The translations under genes and the position numbers were made by a program. Positions 1 to 7,464 of a DNA stretch of 10,066 nucleotides are shown piece after piece. The notes under the pieces are model-generated. The model was not told the origin of the DNA, did not search any database, and saw only the letters and a program-made list of their open reading frames with translations. Position 1 is the stretch's first letter; each line of letters begins with the position of its first letter. Source of the DNA: a bacterium (GTDB lineage: Bacteria; JALSQH01); NCBI GenBank assembly GCA_026985515.1, contig JALSQH010000168.1:1-10066 (forward strand), written 5' to 3'.

Positions 1-1
1 T

Positions 2-172
2 GTGAAAATGATAAGAATTGATGGTTCAAAACTCATATTTGAGGATGGCAGCTGGGTGCTTTTCAGACCATCTGGAACGGAGCCTGTTGTCAGGTTCTAC
101 GTTGAGGCACATTCAGAAGAGGATCTCAGGGAACTCATTGATGCAGGTGAAAGATTGATAAAATATGGTTAG
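2..172 (+). CDS. Alpha-D-phosphohexomutase (phosphoglucomutase/phosphomannomutase type), C-terminal end, 5'-truncated by the window
   Basis: The frame starting at base 2 is open to a TAG at 170-172 and gives 56 residues of a C-terminal domain. It contains RPSGTEP (residues 23-29 of the fragment), the phosphate-binding loop of domain 4 in this superfamily, followed by VVRFYVEA, the usual strand after it. Family members move phosphate between C1 and C6 of glucose, mannose or glucosamine, supplying sugar-1-phosphates for nucleotide sugars. The active-site serine and metal-binding loops lie outside the window, so the substrate (PGM, ManB or GlmM type) cannot be chosen. The gene is convergent with the glycosyltransferase and their stop regions overlap by 4 nt, leaving no room for a terminator between them. 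A role in sugar supply fits a glycosyltransferase neighbour, but that link is inference. Confidence 0.9.
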   Translation: MKMIRIDGSKLIFEDGSWVLFRPSGTEPVVRFYVEAHSEEDLRELIDAGERLIKYG

Positions 173-1308
173 AGTTTCATCAACCTCTGATAAAACTTAA
201 CCGTTTTTTCAGCTGCTCTGTGGTAGCTGAACATTTCTCTTTTCTTCTCAACATCCCTCTGAAGTTGTCGCCTGTAAGACTCATCATCGTAAAATCTTTG
301 AAGTAACCCGGCAAGTTCCTCCTCATCTCCTGTTTCAAAAACTGCCTCAGGGTGGGCAAAATCAACCAGTCCACCGGCATTACTGACTATGAGAGGAATT
401 CCATATCCCACAGCAAGAGAGGCAACCCCACTCTGGGACGAAAACCAGAGATATGGAAGAACCACAAGATCAGCGGCAGAAAAATAGTAAACAACTTCCT
501 TCTCAGGTATGAGGCGAAAATCAAATCTAACCCTCTCCGTAACTCCCACCTTTTCAGCCAACTGTCTGAACTCCTCCACTTCAATCCATGGCTTTCCTGC
601 CACCAGGAGAAAAAGGTCACCTCTGACCTTTGAGAAAGCCCTGATCAGCAGATCAAGCCCCTTATACTTTCTCACCGTACCGAAGAAAAGCACAATCATA
701 CTGCTTTCTGGTAATCTGAGAGTTTTTCTTGCCTCTTTTCTGTCAATTCTTCTTCTTACTTCTATCCCATGATGTATTATCTCCACAGGCTTCTCTATGA
801 TCTCGGGGAAAAGATTTAACAACTCTTCCCTGTTTTTCTCAGAGTGCACAATATAGGCATCTCCTTTTCCAGTTATCATTTTCCATATTACTTTATAAAG
901 GGGATTCCCTTCATGGGGCATAACATTGTGAACTGTTATAACTATTCTTTTTTTCCTAACTCTTGCCGCAGCAATAAGGGGGAGGTACACCTGGCCTGTG
1001 GCGGGACTCCACCACTGGAGGTGAAGAATCCCGCTCTCCATTTTTAATGCAGGGAGAATCCATGTCACTGGATTACACCAGTCAATTATCCTGTAAACAT
1101 CTATATTTCTGAACTCCGGGATTTGCGAAGAATAATCATACTGTTCCCCCGGGAAGAGAAAGGAGGGATACAACTTCCTGAAGGAAAACACCTCACCACT
1201 CTCCATCTTATCAAGTTCCTTCAAAAGTCCCACAGTGTATGAAGAAATTCCAACCAGAGGAGGGAGTGTGGAGATAAGGGTAAATAATTTCTCCTTTGAC
1301 TTTCGCAT
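169..1308 (-). CDS. GT4-family glycosyltransferase (glycosyltransferase group 1)
   Basis: This 379-residue protein has the two-domain GT-B layout of GT4 enzymes, which transfer a sugar from an NDP-sugar to a glycan or lipid acceptor at the inner face of the membrane. The N-terminal domain has PPLVGISSYT (about 16-25) for the Gly-rich acceptor loop and HNVMPHE (127-133). The C-terminal domain starts near 203 with FFGTVRKYKGLDLLIRAF (208-225), whose Arg213 and Lys216 sit where GT4 enzymes bind donor phosphates. It continues with AADLVVLPY (278-286) and GIPLIVSNAGG (303-313). The usual donor-binding E-x7-E segment reads SSQSGVASLA here, so its first acid appears to be Ser. The ATG at 1308 begins the expected first beta strand; only a weak purine-rich RBS precedes it. 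It is divergent from the 705-aa gene across 39 bp. The acceptor is unknown; lipopolysaccharide or exopolysaccharide is plausible. Confidence 0.9.
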   Translation of the reverse strand: MRKSKEKLFTLISTLPPLVGISSYTVGLLKELDKMESGEVFSFRKLYPSFLFPGEQYDYSSQIPEFRNIDVYRIIDWCNPVTWILPALKMESGILHLQWWSPATGQVYLPLIAAARVRKKRIVITVHNVMPHEGNPLYKVIWKMITGKGDAYIVHSEKNREELLNLFPEIIEKPVEIIHHGIEVRRRIDRKEARKTLRLPESSMIVLFFGTVRKYKGLDLLIRAFSKVRGDLFLLVAGKPWIEVEEFRQLAEKVGVTERVRFDFRLIPEKEVVYYFSAADLVVLPYLWFSSQSGVASLAVGYGIPLIVSNAGGLVDFAHPEAVFETGDEEELAGLLQRFYDDESYRRQLQRDVEKKREMFSYHRAAEKTVKFYQRLMKL

Positions 1309-1324
1309 GCTTTTCTATTATATT
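1296..1324 (+). promoter_or_regulatory. Predicted sigma-70-type promoter for the 705-aa gene and its operon
   Basis: TTGACT (1296-1301) and TATATT (1319-1324) are separated by 17 bp, and each matches the consensus at five of six positions. Transcription would start near 1331, leaving a leader of about 17 nt before the ATG at 1348. The -35 lies inside the first codons of the divergent glycosyltransferase gene. This is read by eye and not scored. Confidence 0.45.
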
Positions 1325-1345
1325 TACCCATAGAAAGAAGTGCAA
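1317..1345 (-). promoter_or_regulatory. Predicted promoter for the glycosyltransferase gene, overlapping the divergent promoter
   Basis: On the minus strand a perfect TATAAT occupies 1322-1317, with TTGCAC at 1345-1340 across a 17-bp spacer (only TTG is conserved in the -35). The predicted start is near 1310, so the mRNA would be almost leaderless, which fits the lack of a clear Shine-Dalgarno site. Its -10 overlaps the -10 of the opposite promoter. Confidence 0.3.
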
Positions 1346-1347
1346 GA

Positions 1348-3465
1348 ATGAGAAAAATTATTCCGCTCCTTTTTCTCCTGTTTCAACCTCTTTGCTTATT
1401 CTCATACAGCGACCTGGAAAAGGTTCCTCTGTCAATCGACATCCCTTACTCCTTTCAGTTTGTCATTAACAGAGATGGCATTTCCTTTCTCTCTTACCAA
1501 GTCAAACATGGTCTTGAAAGCAAGGGACTTAAAAAAAAGATTGTTGATGCTCTTGAGGGACTCACTTTTCAGAGCTACATGCCGGTAATTGGTGGGAAAC
1601 TCACCTTTACCATCCTGGGAAAGGGTGACGATTCATATGATGGAGTGAGATACAACAGGACTCTCTTTACTATCACAACAGAACCACCTGAAATTTTAAG
1701 AAAAAGTGTATCAATGGATGAACTTTACCCCATTCTGACCGTTACTGCCGATGCAGAGGGAAATCATCCCGAGATTGACCTTAAAATTGAACACAAGCTT
1801 TTCACCATCAATAAAGTAACCATTCAGGCAGATATGGAAGTTGCAGGTATTCTTCATGTCATGACCACAAACAATCAGTTGAGAATTGCAACTTCAAAAT
1901 TTAAATCAAGACTTCTGTATCTCTATGTTCCATATGTACAGCTACCCCAGATTCCGGGCCTTCCCGGTAATCTGATGCACAGGGTGGAAAAGGCTTTCAA
2001 CGATTACCTCTCGGAAGCTATTCTCCAGTTCTTTGAAAAAGACATAAACAGAGCACTTGCACAGGCAATAAAATCAGCACTGGATAAACTTATTTTTGAC
2101 AGAGATGAAGATGGTATACCTGATCCCCTGCTTGACCTCAATAAATTTTTCTCTGAAGGCAACTCCTTTCTTGGGACCCATTTACTGAACAATTTGAACT
2201 TTAATGTTGAAATCTTCAGAGAACCACCCCAGATCCTCATCAAATCAAGTGGAAGCATTTTCAGTAACTATATCTCCTCTTCAACTCTCTTTCCCCAGGA
2301 GTGGTTTTATTACACCCACATTGAAGAAGATGGTTGCTATGGAGAGGATCCCCCAGTTTTCCCCGATAAAATACCGGGAAGCCAACAGGATTACATGGCA
2401 GGAATTGCCCTAAGCGATGACACCCTCAATCAAATACTCACATCCATCTACAACGAGGGACTTATCAACAATTTTCACATAGATACCTCAACTCTCACAA
2501 ATATTGATCCCCAGTACAGAGAGTACCTGACAACAAAGGTTTTCAAGTTGCTCAACATGGAAGCATTCTACAGAGCCTTTCCCGATAAATTTCTGGCAGT
2601 TGATCTGCAGTTACGAAAATCACCTTACATCTTTTTTTCAGACAAAAAGTCAATTAAGATAGTTATGCCATCAGTAAAGATAGATATTTACGCATCTGAC
2701 AGGGGCAGCTACTTCAGACTCTTTTCAGTAATGGGTGATATTGATTCAACAATCAACATAAAACAGATTTCACTGGAAGAAAAACCCTTCCTGATTTTCA
2801 CAATTTCACCTCAAATCAACCTGAAAGTTACTTACAATGAAATCGCACCAGAACTTAACAGAGACATCGAAAACACTTTTCTTCCACTTGTCTCAGGTGC
2901 AATTTCGCAGGCACTGCCCGGCCTGGTGGATGGATTTTCACTTCCCCTTACAACCTGCATAGAGGGGCTGGAGGTAAAGGATCTTACCATGGAGAACACG
3001 GGGAAAAACGAGGATAACCTGTACAACTACATGATGCTCTTTTTCAATCTTGAAGGCACCATGGACCTTGATAAATTTTTAACAGAATGTCTGAACATTT
3101 CTCTCTTTGCTCCACCTGTCACATCCTTTACCCCCGCTGTCCTGCCGGAATCAAAAATTTTCAGAATAAATGGGGGATTCTGGTTGGAAAGCAGAGACGG
3201 GAAGTGGTGGAAAGAACTCCCACCAGGCACATATATTGTAACAATTCCCCTTCATGGGAAACTTGTGAGTTTCAAATACACAAAATCGGGTACTTCCACC
3301 AATAAAGAAAAAGCAATGGGGCAGAAATATTCAGATGACTCTGAGGGATGCAGTGAAGGTGGTGACACACCATTTATCCTTCTTCTTGCAGTTTTTATTA
3401 TCTGGAGATTAGCCACAAAATATTTAAGGTTGACAAAAAAGAGTGTTACCAATAACATTTTATAA
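1348..3465 (+). CDS. Large exported protein with Ca-binding-like loop and C-terminal Cys-helix-basic anchor; possibly TULIP/BPI-like lipid-binding
   Basis: I do not recognise a named family for this 705-residue protein. Residues 1-19 form a signal peptide (MRK followed by a Leu/Ile/Phe-rich core); Cys16 is not in a good lipobox. The body looks like two related beta-rich lobes, about 25-300 and 345-540, each with an amphipathic helix ending in a Pro-Gly-Leu turn (QIPGLPGNL at 201-209; SQALPGLVDGF at 520-530). SDDTLNQILTSIYNEGLI (356-373) resembles helices seen in bacterial TULIP/BPI-like lipid-binding proteins; this is judgement from memory, not a search. DRDEDGIPD (251-259) is an EF-hand/thrombospondin-type calcium loop. 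The C-terminus has GCSEGG around Cys668, a hydrophobic helix (about 675-687) and a Lys/Arg tail, like a Cys-type sorting signal. The RBS is weak. The acyltransferase follows 23 nt downstream, so lipid transport or surface lipid binding is the working inference. Confidence 0.85.
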   Translation: MRKIIPLLFLLFQPLCLFSYSDLEKVPLSIDIPYSFQFVINRDGISFLSYQVKHGLESKGLKKKIVDALEGLTFQSYMPVIGGKLTFTILGKGDDSYDGVRYNRTLFTITTEPPEILRKSVSMDELYPILTVTADAEGNHPEIDLKIEHKLFTINKVTIQADMEVAGILHVMTTNNQLRIATSKFKSRLLYLYVPYVQLPQIPGLPGNLMHRVEKAFNDYLSEAILQFFEKDINRALAQAIKSALDKLIFDRDEDGIPDPLLDLNKFFSEGNSFLGTHLLNNLNFNVEIFREPPQILIKSSGSIFSNYISSSTLFPQEWFYYTHIEEDGCYGEDPPVFPDKIPGSQQDYMAGIALSDDTLNQILTSIYNEGLINNFHIDTSTLTNIDPQYREYLTTKVFKLLNMEAFYRAFPDKFLAVDLQLRKSPYIFFSDKKSIKIVMPSVKIDIYASDRGSYFRLFSVMGDIDSTINIKQISLEEKPFLIFTISPQINLKVTYNEIAPELNRDIENTFLPLVSGAISQALPGLVDGFSLPLTTCIEGLEVKDLTMENTGKNEDNLYNYMMLFFNLEGTMDLDKFLTECLNISLFAPPVTSFTPAVLPESKIFRINGGFWLESRDGKWWKELPPGTYIVTIPLHGKLVSFKYTKSGTSTNKEKAMGQKYSDDSEGCSEGGDTPFILLLAVFIIWRLATKYLRLTKKSVTNNIL
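3430..3458 (+). promoter_or_regulatory. Possible internal promoter for the acyltransferase-SDR pair
   Basis: A perfect TTGACA (3430-3435) lies 17 bp before TAACAT (3453-3458, four of six consensus bases), at the very end of the 705-aa gene. It would give the acyltransferase-SDR pair expression independent of the operon promoter, starting near 3465. The -10 is mediocre and such matches can arise by chance in AT-rich DNA. Confidence 0.3.
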
Positions 3466-3488
3466 GAAAAAAATAAACGGGAGTTTAC

Positions 3489-4358
3489 ATGGCAAGCAAG
3501 AGACTTGAGGAATTCTGGGAAGCAACGCTGACCCCGGAGGAGAGGGAAAGACTTGATCAAATCAAAATAAATGACCTGGGATTTGGATACGACATATTTG
3601 GACTTAATAAAGACTGGATGAAAACTGCCTATGCCATAGTGAAACTTTTTTACGAAAAATATTTCAGAGTGGAAAGTAAGGGAATTGAAAATATACCTAC
3701 CGAGGGAAGAGTTATCCTTGCTGCCAATCACAGCGGTGGAATCCCCATTGATGGTGCCATGATCATAATGGATGTTGCCACGAAATTGAATCCACCAAGG
3801 CTTGTAAGGGCTATTGTTGACAACTTTGCAGCAGCCATGCCTTTTGTAGGGCTTTTCTTTTACAGAGTTGGACAGGTAATAGGACACAGGAAAAATTTTG
3901 AAGTTCTTCTGCAGAATGATGAAGCGATCCTGGTTTTCCCCGGAGGTACGAAGGATATTGGCCGATTATTCAAGGACAGATACAAACCTGCAAAGTTCAA
4001 TGTGGGTTTCATAGAACTTTCTCTTCTATACAAGGCACCTATAATTCCCGTGGCAGTTGTTGGGGCAGAGGAACAGCTTCCAGTTATCTACAAATGGGTA
4101 AAACTGGGGCAGATATTTGGTTCACCCTACTTTCCCGTAACTCCTCAATTTTTCCTTGGTGGACCACTCACAAACTTTCTGCCCTTCCCGAGCAAATACC
4201 ACATATACTACGGTGAACCACTTGAATATTACAAATATTTTTCTGAAGATACGGTGGAAAATCCGGAAATGGTTCAAACCCTCGCAGATGATGTAAGGAG
4301 TAAAGTTGTGGAACTGATCCAGAGGGGTCTTAAGGAAAGAAAGGGGGTTTTTTACTGA
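3489..4358 (+). CDS. PlsC/LPLAT-superfamily acyltransferase (MGAT-like subgroup)
   Basis: This 289-residue protein carries the lysophospholipid acyltransferase signature. N80-H81 starts the catalytic block, but the partner Asp is D88, so the spacing is H-x6-D (HSGGIPID) and not the textbook H-x4-D of PlsC. Block III is VFPGG (149-153), the glycerophosphate-binding FPxG motif. NVGFIELSLLYKAPIIPVAV (171-190) and GAEE (192-195) match the LPLAT/MGAT-like subgroup. Enzymes of this kind transfer acyl groups from acyl-ACP or acyl-CoA to a lysolipid or other alcohol at the membrane surface. No clear transmembrane helix is visible; F148-V191 is a hydrophobic core. GGGAG-type RBS sequence lies 5 nt before the ATG. 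Its stop overlaps the next start by 1 nt (TGATG), so it is probably translationally coupled to the SDR. The acyl acceptor is unknown. Confidence 0.9.
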   Translation: MASKRLEEFWEATLTPEERERLDQIKINDLGFGYDIFGLNKDWMKTAYAIVKLFYEKYFRVESKGIENIPTEGRVILAANHSGGIPIDGAMIIMDVATKLNPPRLVRAIVDNFAAAMPFVGLFFYRVGQVIGHRKNFEVLLQNDEAILVFPGGTKDIGRLFKDRYKPAKFNVGFIELSLLYKAPIIPVAVVGAEEQLPVIYKWVKLGQIFGSPYFPVTPQFFLGGPLTNFLPFPSKYHIYYGEPLEYYKYFSEDTVENPEMVQTLADDVRSKVVELIQRGLKERKGVFY

Positions 4359-5320
4359 TGTCCTCCACAAAGACTCACAATGTTCTCATAACAGGTGTTA
4401 CAAGTACCCTTGGCAGACAGCTGGCAAGATTGCTTTACTATGACAAAAGAATTGGCTTCATACTCGGAGTTGCCATAGATGACAGGCCCTTCTACTTCGA
4501 CGATTTTTCATCCAGCAGATTTCATTACATGAGGGTGGACCTCACCAAGCCAAGGCAGGTAAATAACTTATTTTACAGTGACATTTTCAAGGATATGAAT
4601 ATTGACACCGTGATTCACATGGCATTTCTGAATAAACCCTCCGATGTGGGACCGAAGAGCCACGAGCTCAATGTTGTTGGAACCAAAATGCTCATTGATA
4701 AGTGTTTAGAAACAGGTCAGGTTACCAAATTTATATTCAAAAGCAGTCACTTAGTTTATAAAATCAGGCCCCACAATCCGGTGATGCAGGATGAAGAAGC
4801 GGATCTGAATTTTGATAAAGATGCACCCCAGTGGATAAGGGACAGGGTGGACGCCGACATGATATGCAGGGCAAAAATGGACAATCCCCATATGAATGTG
4901 GTGGTCCTGAGATTCTCAAATATCGTGGGAAGAAACATCCATTCCCTCATGAATGCTTATTTATCCTCCAAGGTGGCTTTCACAGTGATGGGTTTTGATC
5001 CAATGGTGAATCTCATCCATCCAAGGGACGCGATTTATGCCATCCAGCTCGCTATTCATAAAAATGTAAAGGGTGTTTTCAACATCGTGGGAAGGGACAC
5101 CGCTCCTCTCCACGTTTTCCTTGATCTGAATAAGACGAAAAGAAGGGCTCTTCCTGAACCCCTCCACAAAGTAGTAAATTCATGGCAGAAGAAAATTGGC
5201 GCAACAGATTTTGACTTTGAATCGGGAAGAGACCTGCTAAAATATGCTGTTTTACTTGATCCAACAAAGGCGGAAAAAGTTCTGGGATACAGACCCAGAC
5301 ATCACGTTGAGTTTGGCTGA
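4358..5320 (+). CDS. Atypical NAD(P)-dependent epimerase/dehydratase-like SDR protein
   Basis: This 320-residue extended-SDR protein has a Rossmann N-terminus: VLITGVTSTLG (9-19) is the dinucleotide loop, D61 follows the adenine-side strand (MRVDLT), and IDTVIHMAF (82-90) is the usual post-beta4 segment. SSHLVY (129-134) holds the serine position. The catalytic Y-x3-K is not present: the aligned stretch QWIRDRVDAD (158-167) places Trp159 and Arg163 at the Tyr and Lys positions. It may therefore bind NAD(P) without classical SDR chemistry, or use different residues. VVVLRFSNIVGRN (181-193) and FNIVGRD are typical of the epimerase family. Start and upstream stop overlap by 1 nt, with AAAGGGGG about 8 nt before the ATG. 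Acyltransferase-SDR pairs occur in lipid metabolism, so a role on a lipid or fatty-acyl substrate is inferred. It ends 1 nt from the convergent FmdB-like gene. Confidence 0.87.
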   Translation: MSSTKTHNVLITGVTSTLGRQLARLLYYDKRIGFILGVAIDDRPFYFDDFSSSRFHYMRVDLTKPRQVNNLFYSDIFKDMNIDTVIHMAFLNKPSDVGPKSHELNVVGTKMLIDKCLETGQVTKFIFKSSHLVYKIRPHNPVMQDEEADLNFDKDAPQWIRDRVDADMICRAKMDNPHMNVVVLRFSNIVGRNIHSLMNAYLSSKVAFTVMGFDPMVNLIHPRDAIYAIQLAIHKNVKGVFNIVGRDTAPLHVFLDLNKTKRRALPEPLHKVVNSWQKKIGATDFDFESGRDLLKYAVLLDPTKAEKVLGYRPRHHVEFG

Positions 5321-5321
5321 G

Positions 5322-5570
5322 CTACTTTTTATCAGATTTATCCGAATCAGATTTCTTTTCACTTCCTGACTCTTTATTTCTCTCTTTCCCGTAGGAGGTG
5401 TAATCTGTTTTATACCATCCAGATCCTTTCAAAATAAACGATGTATTTGAAATCAATCTCTGCACCGGTCCGCCACACTTTGGACACACTTTCACTGGTT
5501 CCTCTGAAACCTTCTGCATCACTTCAAACTCATACCCACAGTTGAGACAGCGATATTCATATATTGGCAT
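5322..5570 (-). CDS. FmdB-family zinc-ribbon protein
   Basis: The 82-residue protein starts MPIYEYRC, the nearly invariant beginning of FmdB-type putative regulatory proteins. Two CxxC pairs (C8/C11 and C28/C31) form a small zinc ribbon, and the C-terminal third (from about 50) is Ser/Lys/Asp-rich and probably disordered. The frame is open for 26 further codons upstream, but I chose the ATG at 5570 because the family motif begins there and AGGAGG (5577-5582 on the complement) lies 6 nt upstream. FmdB was named from a formamidase/amidase locus; the molecular function of most homologues is not known, so only the family is asserted. It is divergent from mazG over 99 bp and abuts the SDR stop with one base between. 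Confidence 0.93.
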   Translation of the reverse strand: MPIYEYRCLNCGYEFEVMQKVSEEPVKVCPKCGGPVQRLISNTSFILKGSGWYKTDYTSYGKERNKESGSEKKSDSDKSDKK

Positions 5571-5614
5571 TTCACTCCTCCTGTTGATAATTAATTTAAT
5601 CATACAATCATTTC

Positions 5615-5642
5615 TTGCAACACTGAGGGAGTTGAATATCAT
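5615..5642 (+). promoter_or_regulatory. Predicted promoter for mazG
   Basis: TTGCAA (5615-5620) and TATCAT (5637-5642, five of six consensus bases) are separated by 16 bp. The start would fall near 5649, followed by a GGAGG ribosome binding site (5658-5662) seven bases before the ATG. TTGCAA is its own reverse complement, so the same hexamer could serve the divergent FmdB-like gene, although no good -10 at normal spacing is visible on that strand. Confidence 0.4.
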
Positions 5643-5669
5643 TAACACAAAGGAAACGGAGGACCTGAA

Positions 5670-6464
5670 ATGAAAACTCTTGGTGAAAGCTGTGAAAGAC
5701 TGGCAGAAATAATGAAAAGACTGAGAGAACCAGGGGGATGTCCCTGGGACAGGAAACAGACCCTTGATACTCTCAAAAAATATCTTATAGAGGAGTGCTA
5801 CGAAGTCCTGGAAAAAATAAATGAAAAAGATTATGAGGGATTGAAGGAAGAACTGGGAGACCTTTTACTCCAGATAGTATTTCAGTCAAGAATAGCTGAA
5901 GAAGAGGGTTACTTCACCCTCAAGGATGTAATAGATGGTATAAGCGATAAACTCATCTTCAGACATCCACATGTATTTGGGGATGTAAAGGTCAGAGATG
6001 CTGAGGAGGTCGTTGAAAACTGGGAAAAATTGAAGAAGATAGAAAAGGAGAAAAAGGGTGGCGAGGTGGAGGAACACCCCCTCGGGAAATTCCCATACCA
6101 CATTCCTTCACTTCTTGCAGCCTACGAAATAGGAAAAAGAGCCTCAAAATTGGGTTTTGACTGGGAAAAAGCAGAAGATGTGATTGAAAAAATTGAAGAA
6201 GAACTTGAAGAACTAAAAAAGGCCATGAAAGAAGGCGAAGGAAATATAAAAGAAGAAATTGGCGACCTACTGTTCAGTATTGTCAATCTTTCACGGAAAC
6301 TGAAAATATCCCCTGAAGAAGCTTTAAACGATACCAACCTCAAGTTCTGGAAAAGATTTGAATACCTTTCCAGAAGACTTGCAGAGGAGGGAAAATCTTT
6401 TAAAGACACAACCCTTGAAGAAATGGATAAACTGTGGGAGGAGGGGAAGAAAAGGAAAGGTTAA
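5670..6464 (+). CDS. mazG: Nucleoside triphosphate pyrophosphohydrolase MazG
   Basis: MazG hydrolyses (d)NTPs to the monophosphate and pyrophosphate in the cytoplasm, cleaning aberrant nucleotides and, in E. coli, modulating the stringent response. The 264-residue length matches the full two-repeat enzyme. The N-terminal repeat has the signature [14 protein letters not shown] (18-31), the Mg-binding EECYE (E41, E42, E45) and EELGDLL (60-66). RHPHVFGD (98-105) and W118 follow the family pattern. A Lys/Glu-rich linker (119-137) leads to the C-terminal repeat, with LGFDW (161-165), a Glu-rich helix (173-181) and [16 protein letters not shown] (195-210); this half carries the catalytic activity in characterised homologues. 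[12 protein letters not shown] (222-233) closes the fold. GGAGG seven bases before the ATG confirms the start. The gene stands alone, divergent from the FmdB-like gene and next to the IS remnant. Confidence 0.97.
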   Translation: MKTLGESCERLAEIMKRLREPGGCPWDRKQTLDTLKKYLIEECYEVLEKINEKDYEGLKEELGDLLLQIVFQSRIAEEEGYFTLKDVIDGISDKLIFRHPHVFGDVKVRDAEEVVENWEKLKKIEKEKKGGEVEEHPLGKFPYHIPSLLAAYEIGKRASKLGFDWEKAEDVIEKIEEELEELKKAMKEGEGNIKEEIGDLLFSIVNLSRKLKISPEEALNDTNLKFWKRFEYLSRRLAEEGKSFKDTTLEEMDKLWEEGKKRKG

Positions 6465-6573
6465 ATCCCTTTTACTCAAAATTAAATCTTACTTTACTTC
6501 CTTTTTTATCCATATGTTCCTCCATTTTATAGTTTACCCCATTTGATGTACTTATGTTGATTTTTTTTATCTC

Positions 6574-7307
6574 CTATATTCTTTCCTCTATTTCCCTGAA
6601 ACTCAATCCTTCTTTCATCTTCTTCAATCTTTCTTTTACTTCTTCTGGTATACTCTCATCTTCCATTAGCCTCATATATGGTGTTTTGGCTTCATGTTTT
6701 CTTATGTACCTCTTTCCCAGTCTTAATTTTTCCACAACTTTCATCGCCGGAATAAAAAAATTATATTTCAAATCCAGCCAGTAGTACAGTTCACCCATTA
6801 AATTTCTTGTCTTTTTACCAGTATATCTGCCATAGCCTACATTCTTCCTGACTACATATAAATTCCTGTTCTCCACATGGGGATTATCGTTGCTCCTGTG
6901 GGTCCTGCTACGAGTAAATTGTTTCTCCAACTCCCTGCAACAATTGTAAAAATGATCATTTATTAATACCTTAATATGACCGAACTGCCAAAATAAAGCT
7001 TCTGCTACAGGAAATAGAGTATTTCACCCAGATGCCTCGGATAAACAGGCTTCCTCCCTCTTTGATTAACTGCTTGTTTTGTGATATCAACTTTTATCTT
7101 TGTATTACCCTTCTTCGCAACAATCTTGTTATGAATGGATAAAAGATAGATCAAATACTTCCTGTGATAATCTGTACGGTCCTCCAGTACATCTAGAATC
7201 TCTTTTTGGGTCTTTTTCGGTGCATGTTTGTAGAACTTTTGCACCTTTGCAATCAGGTCCCCTTTGTCCTTGCTTGTTTCAACATCATAAAGTAAGATAA
7301 AAGTCAT
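6574..7307 (-). pseudogene. Broken rve/DDE-fold transposase (IS481/ISNCY-like), frameshifted and internally deleted
   Basis: Two minus-strand frames together form the remains of an integrase-fold transposase. The first runs from 7307 to a TAG at 7007-7005 and holds an N-terminal DNA-binding region ending RGRKPVYPRHLGEILYFL. The second is open from 7023 to 6574 and resumes with VAEALFWQFGHI, then INDHFYNCC and FTRSRTHRSNDNPHVENRN, which is the block around the third catalytic acid (Glu of HVE). It ends with the C-terminal RLMEDESIPEEVKERL segment of this family. From what I know of relatives, the stretch with the first two catalytic Asp residues, on the order of 130-170 residues, should lie between GHI and INDHF and is missing. 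The start at 7307 is chosen because AAGGA (7319-7315) lies 7 nt upstream; the open frame extends further, but across the leader hairpin. It cannot encode an active enzyme. Confidence 0.85.
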
Positions 7308-7332
7308 GTAATTATCCTTGTTGAGTTTTGAT

Positions 7333-7360
7333 GTGGTCGCACTCTTGTGGGTGCGGCCAC
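7333..7360. other. Hairpin in the transposase leader
   Basis: GTGGTCGCAC (7333-7342) pairs with GTGCGGCCAC (7351-7360) around an 8-nt loop. Nine Watson-Crick pairs and one G-U form if the plus strand is transcribed; on the minus strand the odd position is an A-C mismatch. It lies about 25 nt upstream of the transposase ATG and is more GC-rich than its surroundings. Several IS families carry such leader hairpins to hinder transcripts entering from outside. A terminator is less likely, because no clean T-run follows on either strand. Confidence 0.6.
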
Positions 7361-7435
7361 GAATTTTATTATCCAATTTTTTCTGAGTAAACACCACCTC
7401 TTTCGGTAAGATTATGTTTGAGTCAAAGAGCATCC

Positions 7436-7464
7436 TTGACAAAGTGAAATTTTGGGACAATAAT
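7436..7464 (+). promoter_or_regulatory. Strong predicted promoter for the CTCA-repeat gene
   Basis: A perfect TTGACA (7436-7441) is followed after exactly 17 bp by AATAAT (7459-7464, five of six). The start would fall near 7471, giving a leader of about 28 nt that contains the AGGAGG site of the next gene. It points out of the IS remnant into the accessory locus. Confidence 0.55.

Noticed and set aside
3252-3887. 211-codon minus-strand open frame
   Set aside because: It lies across two well-supported plus-strand genes and reads like no protein family.
5571-5648. 26-codon N-terminal extension of the FmdB-like protein
   Set aside because: The family begins at MPIYEY and the AGGAGG site lies just upstream of that ATG.
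6456-6472. Terminator after mazG (AAAGG/CCTTT stem)
   Set aside because: Only five AT-rich pairs and no continuous T-run; too weak to annotate.
7308-7460. Longer transposase start at 7460
   Set aside because: The extra codons run through the leader hairpin and promoter region; the ATG at 7307 has a good RBS and begins the family-like sequence.
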